Counted from the first letter of the stretch, positions 42,743 through 52,393 are shown. The stretch is 56,375 nt of DNA from an uncultured Rothia sp. (GCA_946222285.1 CAMIIP010000008.1:1-56375), one strand, 5' to 3'. The notes: generated by a model from the letters alone, not told the origin. Made by a program: numbers and translations.

Positions 42743-43060
42743 ATGAGTCCCATATTTCTTGTTTCCCTGGTCGATATTTTTATCGGCGGTATCTTTGCAC
42801 TCGCTCTTGTGGTGATATCTTTCTGGGCTCTTGCGGTAGCTCTGCAAGCAAGCAATTATGCTTATCAAAGTGCGGGAAAGCGAACCAAAACTTTTTGGGT
42901 AGCAGTCACCGTTGCCTGCGCTATTTTTTCTCTTCTGACCCTTGTCAGTACCGTTGGTGGAGGAAACACTAATTGGCTTCTTCAGCTCATTGTGGCAACT
43001 GCCTCCGGAGTCTTCTTAGCGGATGTGCGCCCAGCAGTTGCCGTGCGCCGTCGCCGTTAG
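42743..43060 (+). CDS. DUF2516 family membrane protein
   Basis: A 105-residue actinobacterial protein with three membrane segments (residues 4-31, 50-70, 77-95) and the DUF2516 pattern, ending in an Arg-rich tail. The function is unknown. It lies 88 bases before gpmA. SD AAAGG is close to the ATG. Confidence 0.8.
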   Translation: MSPIFLVSLVDIFIGGIFALALVVISFWALAVALQASNYAYQSAGKRTKTFWVAVTVACAIFSLLTLVSTVGGGNTNWLLQLIVATASGVFLADVRPAVAVRRRR

Positions 43061-43148
43061 GATTTTGAGGTGGGCTTTGCCTACCGATTTCCTGACTTTT
43101 ATGTGGGAATGCTTTTGTTCATGTGGTAACTAGTGGAAGAATAAAGCT

Positions 43149-43892
43149 ATGACTTATAAATTGATATTGCTCCGTCACGGACAGTCAGAATGGAACGAAA
43201 AGAATCTCTTTACCGGTTGGGTTGATGTTCCTCTGACCGCTAAGGGTATGGAAGAAGCCTCTCGCGGTGGTCAGATGCTTAAGGATCGCGATATCCTTCC
43301 CGATGTCGTGCACACCTCCCTGCAACGTCGCGCTATTAACACCGCTAACCTGGCGCTCGATTCGGCAGATCGCCTATGGATTCCCGTTAAGCGCTCCTGG
43401 CGTCTGAATGAGCGTCACTACGGCGCCCTACAGGGCAAAGATAAGTCTCAGATTCGTGAGCAATATGGCGAAGAACAGTTCATGCAGTGGCGCCGTTCGT
43501 ACGATGTACCCCCGCCCGCTATTGAGGATGACGACGACTTCTCCCAGGCCAACGACCCTCGTTATGCCCATGTTGAGAACGCTCCTCGCACCGAATGTCT
43601 CAAAGATGTTCTTGAGCGTATGCTTCCTTACTGGGAATCAGAGATTCAGCCTGATCTTAAAGAAGGTAAGACCGTTCTGGTTGCTGCTCACGGTAACTCC
43701 TTGCGTGCGCTGGTGAAAAATCTCGACGGTATTTCTGACGACGATATTTCGGGTCTGAACATTCCTACCGGAATTCCCCTTTATTACGAGTTAGACGAGA
43801 ACTTCAAGCCCCTTCATGCAGGCGGCGAGTACCTCGATCCTGAAGCAGCAAAGATTGCTATTGCAGCCGTTGCTAACCAGGGTAAGAAATAA
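43149..43892 (+). CDS. gpmA: 2,3-bisphosphoglycerate-dependent phosphoglycerate mutase
   Basis: A 247-residue glycolytic enzyme that interconverts 3- and 2-phosphoglycerate. The catalytic His10 is in LLRHGQSEWN, and FTGWVDVPLT, RRAINTAN, RLNERHYGALQG and AAHGNSLRALVK (second His) follow. It is followed by a strong terminator and convergent phoU. In many actinobacteria gpmA and senX3-regX3 are neighbours, as here. Confidence 0.95.
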   Translation: MTYKLILLRHGQSEWNEKNLFTGWVDVPLTAKGMEEASRGGQMLKDRDILPDVVHTSLQRRAINTANLALDSADRLWIPVKRSWRLNERHYGALQGKDKSQIREQYGEEQFMQWRRSYDVPPPAIEDDDDFSQANDPRYAHVENAPRTECLKDVLERMLPYWESEIQPDLKEGKTVLVAAHGNSLRALVKNLDGISDDDISGLNIPTGIPLYYELDENFKPLHAGGEYLDPEAAKIAIAAVANQGKK

Positions 43893-43920
43893 GCTAGAGA
43901 GATTTCTCAAGATCATTAAA

Positions 43921-43955
43921 AAATCCCGCCCCACACTGTGTGGGGCGGGATTTTT
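43921..43955. terminator. Bidirectional terminator, gpmA and phoU
   Basis: AAATCCCGCCCCACA and its complement, joined by CTG, followed by TTTTT. It lies between the convergent genes. Confidence 0.85.
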
Positions 43956-43988
43956 ATGCTTTATTGCTAACGTTGAGAAGGACTACGT

Positions 43989-44666
43989 TTAGGTCCATTC
44001 ACCGGTGACAAGGTAAGTTTCTTTGCGAGCCACGGAGACGCCGTGATCGCCGAAGCGTTCCAGATAGCGGCTTGCCAGGGTAACATCGACCGTTACCTGA
44101 GCGTTGTATGTCCAATCCTCTGAGTTGAGGGTCTTGAAGACCTCGCGATGGAGTTCGTTGAGGCGAGCCTTTTGGGTTGCAATTTCTTCTGCATAGGAAA
44201 GATCCTTGGAATCAAGAAGTTTGATAACGGCATCAATAATCTTGAGATCAAGAGCAACCATCTCTTCAAAGAGAGGGGAGATATTTTCAGGGAGAGCCTT
44301 TTCGGGGAATCGCATACGAGCGATTTGCGCGATATGGCGAGCTAAATCTCCCATACGTTCTAGCGAGGAGCTCATCCGGAGCGCGGCAACAATATGGCGA
44401 AGATCTGAGGCTACCGGTCCCTGAAGCGCAAGAATGTCGATGGATCGTTCATCAAGCTGAGTCTGCAGAAAATCGATGCGGGCATCATTGGAGATAACTT
44501 CTTCTGCTTCATCAATATCTGCGTTGAGGAATGACTCCGAGGCACGCACAAGCGCTTGTTTTACCAAGGTAGCGATTTGAATGAGTTCTTCGCCAACCTG
44601 GTGAAGTTCTGCTTGAAAGACTTTACGCACGTGCGCTGTCCTTTCAGATTGAGTATTAGGTTTCAT
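43989..44666 (-). CDS. phoU: Phosphate uptake regulator PhoU
   Basis: A 225-residue all-helical protein with two PhoU three-helix repeats (about residues 12-110 and 115-210) bearing ExxxD and DxxxR metal motifs. It restrains the phosphate-sensing kinase. It is divergent from senX3-regX3, the actinobacterial pho two-component system, with 140 bases between. No pst genes are in the window. Confidence 0.9.
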   Translation of the reverse strand: MKPNTQSERTAHVRKVFQAELHQVGEELIQIATLVKQALVRASESFLNADIDEAEEVISNDARIDFLQTQLDERSIDILALQGPVASDLRHIVAALRMSSSLERMGDLARHIAQIARMRFPEKALPENISPLFEEMVALDLKIIDAVIKLLDSKDLSYAEEIATQKARLNELHREVFKTLNSEDWTYNAQVTVDVTLASRYLERFGDHGVSVARKETYLVTGEWT

Positions 44667-44806
44667 AGGTGTCGAACCCTGTAGGTGCGGGTACTCACAC
44701 CTCTTTATAGCTTGCCAAAAAATCGTAAATAAATTGGGTGCTCTAAGTAAACGTTAGTTGAACCCGGCGGGAACTTGGGCTTTTCGGTCAGAGTAGCTTT
44801 GAATTT

Positions 44807-46066
44807 GTGACTAAGCTGGAAGACGTGGATTCATTCCTCGTAATTTTACTCTCGGTTTTAGTTGGCTTATGCGTGGGCGTGCTGAGCATGTGGGCGGTCA
44901 ATAAGAGTGATCGCGATCGTGCCCAGTGGGCTGAGGTGGAGGAGCCGAGCATTAGTGACGGTGCAGCGGAAGTGCTGGCCGTTATTGCCCGTGCCTATGT
45001 CATTGTTGATGCGGTGGACGGCGTCGTCCAAGCTTCTCCTGGTGCCTACGCGCTGGGTCTAGTCAAGGGTCACACCGTTATTCTGCCTGAAGTAGTGAAT
45101 ATGATTAGTCGGGTGAGAACTCGCGGAATCATTGTGGAGCGAGAAATCAAAGTAACTCGCGGAACGGTTAATAAAACTCAGCTGGTGATTGATTTACGGA
45201 TTGCGCCGGTGGGTGACGAATATATTTTGATCCTTGCTGATGACCACACGGAAATTGCTCGAGTTCAAGAAGTCCGTAACGATTTTGTGGCCAACGTATC
45301 TCATGAACTCAAAACACCGGTGGGAGCAATTAGTCTCATGGCTGAGGCTATCGAAACCTCAGCCGACGACGTTGAATTGGTCAAACATTTCTCCTCTCGC
45401 CTGCAGAAAGAATCAAAGCGTCTTGGTGCTCTTGTACAGGATGTTATTGAGCTGTCTCGTCTGCAGTCTACTGACGTCGTCCGACAGTCCCAGCTGGTTG
45501 ACGTCAATCAGCTGGTGGCAAGTGCCGTTGATCATAACCGGATTACAGCTGAAAGTAAGAATATTCAGCTGATGCTCGGTGGGCGTGCACTACACCCTGT
45601 TCACGGTGATCCAGAACTGTTGGGTACTGCGGTTCGAAACCTTGTAGAAAATGCTATTAGATACTCGCCGGAAAAAACGAAGGTGGGCATAGGCATGGCA
45701 GAGAAAAATGGCCAGATTAAGATTTCGGTCAAAGATCAGGGGCCGGGGATTCCTGAAGACGAGCAAGACCGGATTTTTGAAAGATTCTATCGGGTTGATC
45801 CGGCTCGTTCTCGCCAGACTGGAGGCACCGGGCTGGGGCTTTCGATTGTAAAACACGTGATGGGTCAGCACGGTGGAGATATTTCCTTGTGGTCAATTCC
45901 CGGCGAAGGATCAACTTTCACGCTGACTTTGCCCGCTGTAGATGAGCAAAGCCAATTAGATTTACTGGGCGCGGATGGCGAAAAAATTCAGCTATCTAAG
46001 GTTCAGGAACTTACATTGCCTGGCGGAGGTTCCGTCCCGGCGCTAGATCAGAAAGACGCAAACTAG
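44807..46066 (+). CDS. senX3: Phosphate-responsive sensor histidine kinase SenX3
   Basis: A 419-residue membrane histidine kinase. One TM segment at residues 8-31 is followed by a PAS-like region (about 53-145), the phosphoacceptor His166 in FVANVSHELKTPVGAI and an ATPase domain with NAIRYSP, DQGPGIP and GGTGLGLSIVKHV. Starts at GTG 44807. Its stop overlaps the regX3 start by one base (TAG/GTG). It phosphorylates RegX3 under phosphate limitation. Confidence 0.92.
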   Translation: MTKLEDVDSFLVILLSVLVGLCVGVLSMWAVNKSDRDRAQWAEVEEPSISDGAAEVLAVIARAYVIVDAVDGVVQASPGAYALGLVKGHTVILPEVVNMISRVRTRGIIVEREIKVTRGTVNKTQLVIDLRIAPVGDEYILILADDHTEIARVQEVRNDFVANVSHELKTPVGAISLMAEAIETSADDVELVKHFSSRLQKESKRLGALVQDVIELSRLQSTDVVRQSQLVDVNQLVASAVDHNRITAESKNIQLMLGGRALHPVHGDPELLGTAVRNLVENAIRYSPEKTKVGIGMAEKNGQIKISVKDQGPGIPEDEQDRIFERFYRVDPARSRQTGGTGLGLSIVKHVMGQHGGDISLWSIPGEGSTFTLTLPAVDEQSQLDLLGADGEKIQLSKVQELTLPGGGSVPALDQKDAN

Positions 46067-46746
46067 TGACCAGAATTTTAGTTGTAGAAGATGAAGAATC
46101 ATTGAGCGAGCCGCTTGCGTTTCTTTTAGGTCGCGAGGGATTTGAGATTCAGGTTATCGATAACGGTATGGACGCCGTGACGGAATTTGAGCAGAACGGC
46201 GCAGATTTGATTTTGCTTGACGTGATGCTCCCCGGTCAATCCGGTATCGAGGTATGTAAGCAAATTCGTGCAAATTCATCGGTTCCCATCATCATGCTGA
46301 CTGCTAAGGATTCAGAGATTGATAAGGTACTTGGTTTAGAGCTGGGGGCTGATGATTACGTGACGAAACCCTACTCTTCGCGAGAATTGATTGCGCGTAT
46401 CAAAGCGGTACTTCGCCGCCAGAGTGAAGGAGAAGAGGTTTCTTCAAATACTGTAGAGTCCGGTCCTGTTCGCATGGATATCGAGCGCCATGTAGTGACC
46501 GTTGCAGGTCAGACGGTAGCGATGCCACTCAAAGAATTTGAGCTTCTTGAAATGCTGCTGCGCAATGCTGGGCGGGTGCTGACTCGATCGCAGCTGATTG
46601 ACAGAGTGTGGGGATCAGATTATGTGGGCGATACCAAAACTTTAGATGTCCATATTAAGCGGTTGCGGTCCAAGATTGAACCTGATTCGTCTACGCCTCG
46701 TTACGTGGTGACAGTGCGCGGACTGGGTTATAAGTTTGAACCCTAA
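46066..46746 (+). CDS. regX3: Two-component response regulator RegX3
   Basis: A 226-residue OmpR/PhoB-type regulator. Receiver Asp52 is in LILLDVMLPGQSG, with acidic residues at 9-11. The DNA-binding wing-helix is at about residues 125-226 (MPLKEFELLEMLLRN; SQLIDRVWG; DVHIKRLRSKI; TVRGLGYKFE). GTG start, immediately after SenX3. It activates phosphate-starvation genes. A terminator follows after 32 bases. Confidence 0.95.
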   Translation: MTRILVVEDEESLSEPLAFLLGREGFEIQVIDNGMDAVTEFEQNGADLILLDVMLPGQSGIEVCKQIRANSSVPIIMLTAKDSEIDKVLGLELGADDYVTKPYSSRELIARIKAVLRRQSEGEEVSSNTVESGPVRMDIERHVVTVAGQTVAMPLKEFELLEMLLRNAGRVLTRSQLIDRVWGSDYVGDTKTLDVHIKRLRSKIEPDSSTPRYVVTVRGLGYKFEP

Positions 46747-46778
46747 ACCGGCGCATAGCTACGGTAGTCGCACTACAT

Positions 46779-46813
46779 AAAAGGCTCCTGACCAAAATGG
46801 TCAGGAGCCTTTT
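46779..46813. terminator. Bidirectional terminator, regX3 and lpqE-like gene
   Basis: Perfect AAAAGGCTCCTGACCA / TGGTCAGGAGCCTTTT hairpin between the convergent genes. Confidence 0.85.
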
Positions 46814-46839
46814 CAATAAACTTTACTATCCAACTACTA

Positions 46840-47397
46840 CTACTGGGGAGGTGCAGGTGTTTCTGTAGCTTCTGGTGCAAGAGTAGATTTGGAAGCGGAA
46901 GGTGATGCCTTAGAAGATGCTGCATTGGGAAGGTAAGGAGCGTATTCATCTAGAGTTCCGTCAAGAACAGGAACGTTCATCGTTGATTCATCGCCGCCCA
47001 CGGTAACCTTGGTATTTTCAAGGACCATACCTGGGTTGGCGCCTGCTGGATCAACGATGAGCTTGTGCGCATCATCTTCGAAACGGACGGTTTTACCCGC
47101 TGGAACTTTAACACTCTGCGAACCGGATTCAAACTTGAATTCCACGGTGGCATCGCTATCTCCTGTGTTGACAGCGGTGCCAAGCACGCGGCCAGCAGAT
47201 TTTTCGTCTTCTGCAATGACCATGATGTTGCGCAAATCTATATCTGCGACGTCGGCGTTCACGCCATCAGAGGCGTTGTACTGAATGGTGGTGGGCTGGT
47301 TGTAAATGTAGCCACAGCCGGTTGCTGAAAGCAACGCAACGGTTAGCGCAAGGCCTGCACCGGCACGTTTGATGGTGGTGGAAGCTGCAAACTTCAC
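46840..47397 (-). CDS. LpqE-like lipoprotein
   Basis: A 185-residue lipoprotein: hydrophobic signal with Ser-Ala-Thr-Gly-Cys lipobox (Cys28), a beta-sandwich domain (residues 55-150) and a Ser/Ala/Pro-rich tail. Actinobacterial LpqE proteins have this shape, with the YNASDGVNADVADIDLRNIM and GRVLGTAVNTGDSDATVEF blocks. GTG 47397 has AAGGAG 8 bases upstream. Outer-face location; role unknown. Confidence 0.8.
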   Translation of the reverse strand: MKFAASTTIKRAGAGLALTVALLSATGCGYIYNQPTTIQYNASDGVNADVADIDLRNIMVIAEDEKSAGRVLGTAVNTGDSDATVEFKFESGSQSVKVPAGKTVRFEDDAHKLIVDPAGANPGMVLENTKVTVGGDESTMNVPVLDGTLDEYAPYLPNAASSKASPSASKSTLAPEATETPAPPQ

Positions 47398-47628
47398 GGC
47401 ATGAACTCCTTGATGGTCACGAACTCTTCTACCTCAATGAAGGTGTGTGTACTTCTTAGTAGAGATTAAAAAACAGAGTCTTTCTCGTTTATTCTAACGG
47501 CTTATAGACAGAACGTCTGTATCGAGTCGGCGAGAGCTGCAAATGAGTAAAAGAAAGGCTTAACTATTACGTAAGAATGCCCCTACTATGCCCATGATAG
47601 AATGGATAGGCTGAAAGGGGTTATCCAT

Positions 47629-48114
47629 ATGCTTTTTGAGGTTGGCGAAACAGTCGTATACCCTCACCACGGTGCTGCAACGATCGAAGAGGTCAAAATG
47701 CGCAAAATTCGTGGCGAAGAAAAAATGTACCTAAAACTCAAGGTTGCTCAGGGCGATCTGGTGATTGAGGTGCCCGCTGAAAACGTTGATATGGTCGGTA
47801 TGCGCGATGTCGTTGATGAGCGCGGACTGCAAGAAGTAATTGACGTTCTGCAAGCTACTGATACTGAAGAGGCCGCTAACTGGTCACGCCGTTACAAGGC
47901 AAATGTTGAAAAGCTAGCATCCGGTGATGTGCTCAAGGTTGCTGAGGTGGTTCGTGATTTATGGCGTCGCGAAAACGACCGCGGTCTATCTGCAGGCGAG
48001 AAGCGCATGCTGGCTAAGGCTCGCCAAATTCTTTCTTCTGAGGTCGCTTTGGCAAAGGATATCAATGAAGAAGCCGCTGAAGTTGAACTCGATAAAATTC
48101 TCGAAGCTGTATAG
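47629..48114 (+). CDS. carD: CarD family transcription regulator
   Basis: A 161-residue RNA polymerase-binding protein. The Tudor-like domain opens FEVGETVVYPHHGAATIEEV and binds the polymerase beta subunit. The C-terminal helical domain has the DNA-contact area (SRRYKANVEKLASGD; RENDRGLSAGEKRML). It stabilises open promoter complexes and is essential in mycobacteria. ATG 47629 follows AAAGGGG; an upstream ATG at 47602 gives a non-family extension. ispD follows by 39 bases. Confidence 0.95.
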   Translation: MLFEVGETVVYPHHGAATIEEVKMRKIRGEEKMYLKLKVAQGDLVIEVPAENVDMVGMRDVVDERGLQEVIDVLQATDTEEAANWSRRYKANVEKLASGDVLKVAEVVRDLWRRENDRGLSAGEKRMLAKARQILSSEVALAKDINEEAAEVELDKILEAV

Positions 48115-48153
48115 GCTCATTCTGCTCCCTGCTCTTTCAGGTAAGATGCAGAT

Positions 48154-48924
48154 GTGATGGAGAGCAATACTTTTATGTCGACGGAGAAGACTGCAGTTGC
48201 CCATGGGCAGCGTGTCTTCGCCGTTGTTGTTGTAGCGGCGGGTTCTGGCACGCGCTTGGGATTTGGCATTCCTAAGGCTCAGGTGCCGGTAGCAGAGAAA
48301 GAGCTTCTTCGCTGGGCGCTAGAGGGCGTGCGCGCGACCGTTCTTGCAAGCCGTCTCATCGTTACCGTTCCTGCCGGTGATACCTCGCTCACTGCTATTG
48401 CCCAAGAGCTTGGAGGCTTGGCAGTAGTAGGTGGTTCAACTCGCGCCGAATCGGTCGTGGCTGCATTGAAAGCAATATCTGATGCGCCCGTGCAACCCGG
48501 TATGAGTACCGATGAACCTGATGCGGTATTGGTACACGACTGTGCCCGCTGTTTCACGCCGGTGCAGGTTTTCACTAACGTTACCGAGGCACTAGAGCGG
48601 GGAGAAAAAGCGGTGATTCCCGTACTTCCGGTGATTGATACGATTAAGTCTGTCAATGAATCAGAATACGTCACCGGCACGCCCGTGCGCTCGCAACTAC
48701 GCGCCGTCCAAACCCCGCAAGGCTTTGACCTTCCCACGCTGTTAACCGCTTATGAGCAAGCTGCTCAACAGGGACTTGCCGAGAGCATTACAGACGATGC
48801 CATGTTGGCAGAAACCATGAATATTCCCGTGCGTTGCGTGGCTGGTTCACCGGATTCCTTCAAAATTACTACTCCCTTAGACCTGGCGCTTGCGCGTGCT
48901 CTTTACGAACATCCCCGTTACTAA
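48154..48924 (+). CDS. ispD: 2-C-methyl-D-erythritol 4-phosphate cytidylyltransferase
   Basis: A 256-residue enzyme that makes CDP-methylerythritol from MEP and CTP, for isoprenoid synthesis. AAGSGTRLG (nucleotide loop), VHDCARCF, and the VRSQLRAVQTPQGF and TDDA motifs are seen; the usual DAARP of the family appears as DCARC here. GTG 48154 and ATG 48157 are both possible, and ATG 48175 also has a GGAG site. It is followed by ispF, completing the order carD-ispD-ispF. Confidence 0.92.
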   Translation: MMESNTFMSTEKTAVAHGQRVFAVVVVAAGSGTRLGFGIPKAQVPVAEKELLRWALEGVRATVLASRLIVTVPAGDTSLTAIAQELGGLAVVGGSTRAESVVAALKAISDAPVQPGMSTDEPDAVLVHDCARCFTPVQVFTNVTEALERGEKAVIPVLPVIDTIKSVNESEYVTGTPVRSQLRAVQTPQGFDLPTLLTAYEQAAQQGLAESITDDAMLAETMNIPVRCVAGSPDSFKITTPLDLALARALYEHPRY

Positions 48925-48954
48925 TCCCTACTATCAAGCTATCAAGGAGTCCTG

Positions 48955-49440
48955 ATGCTTATTCCCCGCACCGGTATCGCTGTAGACGTTCATGCTTTTG
49001 GCGATGAGAATACCCCGCTGTGGGTGGCTGGTCTGCTCTGGCCCGGGCAGAGAGGGCTCAGCGGTCATTCGGACGGCGACGTCGTTGCTCATGCTGCCGC
49101 TGATGCACTTTTCTCTGCTTCGGGAACGGGAGATTTGGGCTCAAATTTTGGTGTAGATAGACCGGACATGAAAGGGGCCTCTGGGGCGCGGATTCTTTCC
49201 GAGGCTGCGGCGATTGTGCGTGGTGCAGGATTCGACATCGGCAATATCTCGGTGCAACTGGTGGGCAATAAGCCCAAGTTCTCTTCACGCCGCGAAGAAG
49301 CTAATCGGGTTCTTTCCAAAGCAGCAGGGGCACCTGTCACCGTTACGGCAACAACCACAGATGGGTTGGGGCTTACGGGTCGTTCCGAAGGCGTAGCCGC
49401 GATTGCTACCGCACTGGTTTATCCACAGCTAACCGCATAA
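48955..49440 (+). CDS. ispF: 2-C-methyl-D-erythritol 2,4-cyclodiphosphate synthase
   Basis: A 161-residue enzyme of the MEP pathway. The metal ligands Asp and His are in VDVHAFG, with a third His in LSGHSDGDVVAHA, and SNFGVDRPDMKG, then EGVAAIATALV, complete the pattern. SD AAGGAG is 5 bases from the ATG. The last 22 bases overlap the convergent hydrolase gene. Confidence 0.95.
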   Translation: MLIPRTGIAVDVHAFGDENTPLWVAGLLWPGQRGLSGHSDGDVVAHAAADALFSASGTGDLGSNFGVDRPDMKGASGARILSEAAAIVRGAGFDIGNISVQLVGNKPKFSSRREEANRVLSKAAGAPVTVTATTTDGLGLTGRSEGVAAIATALVYPQLTA

Positions 49441-50402
49441 TCTTGGGGTAAATCTGCAAGATCTTTGAGTATGTCATCGGCGTGTAAAGCGAAGAGAGAC
49501 GTATGACCGCGTTGAGGAAACGTACGGAAGAGAGCCTGAAGCTCTGTCGAAAGTTCTCGTGCTCCTGCTCTATTAATAACTTGATCGCGCTCACCTAACC
49601 ACACTACGGTCGGTATAGTCCTTACACTATTTCGGGTAGGTAAAGGCCAGGAACCGTAGATAGCTTTGAAATCTTGGACGGCGCCGTGAGAGTTTTGCCT
49701 AAAAGCGTAGCTATGAGAACGAACCATGTTCTCTAGATAGCTACTCGTTTCGTTTCGTTGTCCCAGCGCCCTTAGCAAGTCTGCGTCCCACCAGCGTCCT
49801 CGTCCTTGACCCTGTTTGTTTTCTTCGATCGGGGAAGTCGGAAAAAGCCAAGAGAGAGCACATCCAAGAACGCCAAGAACATATTGAGAGGCGCTAAAGC
49901 GCAGATTTTTATACAGAAACTGCTGAATTTTTGTAGTTACAGGAACGAGTATCTGTTCGAGCCGTGCAGAAAAACCGTCGTCGTGTGTAAAAGGGGCAAT
50001 AAGCCCTAAAGCTTCTACCTTCAGGGGGAACAGGGCCGCAAATGCTAAGGCGTGTGGGGTGCCCCCTGAATAACCCAGAACCATGCATTGAGCTATGCCC
50101 TTGTACTCAAGAATTTGCGCTGCATCTTCTGCCCAATTTTCTACCGTGCGGTCGCGCAGAAAAGTGCTTCCTCCAAGCCCCGGTCGATTAGGAGAAATCA
50201 CAAGAATTTTTTCAGCGAGAGCTTGCCGTTCAAATACTTCTGATTCCAGCCCTGAGCCCGGAGTGCCATGGCAGTAGAGAATAACAGCGCGAGGATTTAT
50301 AGACTCTCCCCATTCGTGCCATTCGGCAAGACGACCATCTGTGAGAGTTATACAGTAACTATTCACAGGTTGGGACGATCTCTTCGTTCTACAAGCAACC
50401 AT
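49419..50402 (-). CDS. Alpha/beta hydrolase
   Basis: A 327-residue alpha/beta-hydrolase. The oxyanion loop is in LYCHGTPGSG, the nucleophile elbow is GYSGGT (Ser in G-x-S-x-G), and the catalytic acid is probably in LGERDQV with His in QRGHTSLF. The substrate is unknown. It sits on the opposite strand within the carD-ispD-ispF-cysS-rlmB series. The ATG is only 28 bases from the next gene's ATG, so the start may be internal or the promoters overlap. Confidence 0.85.
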   Translation of the reverse strand: MVACRTKRSSQPVNSYCITLTDGRLAEWHEWGESINPRAVILYCHGTPGSGLESEVFERQALAEKILVISPNRPGLGGSTFLRDRTVENWAEDAAQILEYKGIAQCMVLGYSGGTPHALAFAALFPLKVEALGLIAPFTHDDGFSARLEQILVPVTTKIQQFLYKNLRFSASQYVLGVLGCALSWLFPTSPIEENKQGQGRGRWWDADLLRALGQRNETSSYLENMVRSHSYAFRQNSHGAVQDFKAIYGSWPLPTRNSVRTIPTVVWLGERDQVINRAGARELSTELQALFRTFPQRGHTSLFALHADDILKDLADLPQDYAVSCG

Positions 50403-50430
50403 ACAATTAACCTAAATTTCAAACTTATTA

Positions 50431-51047
50431 ATGAGCGAGGGCACCGTAGTGTTAGAACCTGTGAAGAACCAAAAATTTTCACGGACAAGGCGTATAGCAC
50501 AAGAACACGTAAGCAAGTACCTTACTACCCAATCGGTCACCGTGACCCTATCAGTCATTACTCTTCTGTGCTTCACACTGCATATTTTCTTAGGACAGGG
50601 CACGGAATCCTTCCTGTTCTACCCAAGATCAATGGAGAATATCGCCCCTTTGATCTCCGGTATATTTTTTATCTACCGTCCACATAATGCTTTGGTGGCG
50701 GTTTTATTTTTACTAGCTTTGGGATTCCTAGTAGAGAAAAACCTGGGACGACTGAAATTTGCTCTAGTTGCTGTTGCTGCCTATCTTGTCCCTGCGATTA
50801 TTCTGATTATTATTTTTTCTCTGCTGACCGGAGCGGGTCAGAGTTGGGTGCAGGAACTAGGCACACATTACTCTTCAGATTTGATGAGTATTGGATTGGC
50901 TGTCTCTCATGCCTATCTTCCGAACAGAAGGCTAAGGACTATGTGTCGTTGTCTCAAACGATTGTGCAAAGCACTCGGCAGCAACGAGAGCAGGAAAGGC
51001 TCAGAAAATTTCGTCTCAGGCAGCTAAGGAAAAATGATGTTTGCTGA
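50431..51047 (+). pseudogene. Rhomboid-like membrane protein, frameshifted
   Basis: The first frame encodes about six membrane segments with a rhomboid-like arrangement (RPHNALVAVLFLLALGFLVEKNLGRLKFALVAVAAYLVP...). After residue about 165 the reading frame that makes sense changes: SSEQKAKDYVSLSQTIVQ and a Gln/Arg-rich helix (QQREQERLRKFRLRQLRK) continue in another frame to a stop at 51047. The shift is in a TCTC-type stretch near 50900-50925. The catalytic Ser/His of rhomboids are not evident, so it may be a pseudo-rhomboid in origin. The stop overlaps the next gene's start. Confidence 0.6.
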
Positions 51048-52393
51048 TTTTGCCAGATCCATAGATTTACGGGCTGATTTTATGATGCCTGGCTGTATCA
51101 CTGTGGCTATCGTGCTTTTGCGTTTGCTCTCTGGAGAAACCACCGGTTAGCTAGCGCTCGCTGGCAGATGACTATTGTTCTAGTTGTAGCCGCTGTGGTG
51201 GCCGGTCTTGCCTGGTACACGAACACGGTGTGGCGGCCTGTTGCTGAGGGCATTGAAATCCCGGTGTGGTGCTGGGCTGCGTTTTTCCTCGTCGTTATGG
51301 TTCTGACGTTGGCTACTTTGGGACGGCGCAGCCGAGCAGAGAAACACGGTGGTCGTAGCTTGTTCAGGGGGATTGCCAGAGCTTTTCAATCGCTAGTCTT
51401 TATCGGGTTGGCTTTGCTCTGTACATTAGCGGGTGTGAATGCTTTTTATGGCGGTTACCCCACCTTGGCTTCAGCTTTGAAAATTACTGTACATACTGAG
51501 ACTCTTGCGTCTTTGGAGCTAACTCATCAACAGAAAACTTTTGATGCTGGCGGGCAACCGTTAGAGAACGTTTGGCAGGAGCCTTCTTCTTTACCTGACT
51601 CGGGATCAGTTGTTACTGAGAGTATTCCGGCGAGTGATTCTACGTTTAAACCGCGTAATTCTTATATTTATCTTCCTCCTGCTTATTTTGCTGATGAGCG
51701 TCCGCTTCTTCCTGTTGTGGTAATGATGGCTGGGCAGCCGGGTTCTCCGGGGGACTGGTTTAATATGGGCGGTCTTAACAGCATCATGGATGAATATGCG
51801 ACTAATCATGGAGGGCTAGCTCCCATTGTGGTGGTAGTGGATCAGCTCAGTGGCGATTGGACTAATCCCTTATGTAGCGATACCAGCCATGGGAAGGTTG
51901 CAACGTATCTGCAAGAGGATGTTCCACAGTGGATTAAAACTAACCTGCAAACGGATACGCAACACTCTCATTGGGCCATTGGGGGACTGTCAAACGGTGG
52001 AACATGTGCTATGCAGGTAGCGACGCGGCAACCAGAAATTTACCCTACCTTTCTTGATTTCTCTGGTGAGGGAGCTCCTAGTCTGGGCACCTTAGAATCG
52101 ACTATTGCTAAAGGTTTTGACGGCGATAAAACGGCGTATAAAGCTAACAACCCGATAGATATTATGCAAAAACTTCTTATGCAGATAAGAACGTGGCAGG
52201 AATTTTTACGATGGGTCAACAGGATAACGTTACCTATCGTCATAATTTTCATCAGGTCTATGAATCAGCTAAAAATGCCAAGATGGACGTGCAGTGGAAG
52301 GAATACGAGGGTAAACACGAGTGGAAAGTGTGGGAGGCTTCTATGAAAGATGCTCTTCCCTGGTTAGCCCAACGTACAGCTCTTTCTTCATAG
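51034..52393 (+). pseudogene. Membrane-anchored esterase, two frameshifts
   Basis: ATG 51034 (or 51037) follows AAGGA and opens MFADFARSIDLRAD. Homology then moves to another frame near a CTCTCT run at 51127-51132 (reading ...LLRLL / WRNHRLASARWQMTIVL). The main part has four membrane segments followed by an esterase domain of the antigen 85 type, with nucleophile Ser in GGLSNGGT. A second shift falls in an A5 run near 52168, after which ADKNVAGIFTMGQQDNVTYR and KHEWKVWEASMKDALPWL complete the domain in a third frame, to 52393. Intact relatives act outside the membrane on acyl or glycan esters. The gene is nonfunctional if the frameshifts are real. Confidence 0.7.

Noticed and set aside
44667..44806. 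RegX3 binding repeats between phoU and senX3
   Set aside because: A single GTTGAACC-like word is present, but no convincing pair of direct repeats.
47508..47520. SOS-type box before carD (ACAGA-ACG-TCTGT)
   Set aside because: The dyad is too short and does not match the actinobacterial LexA consensus.
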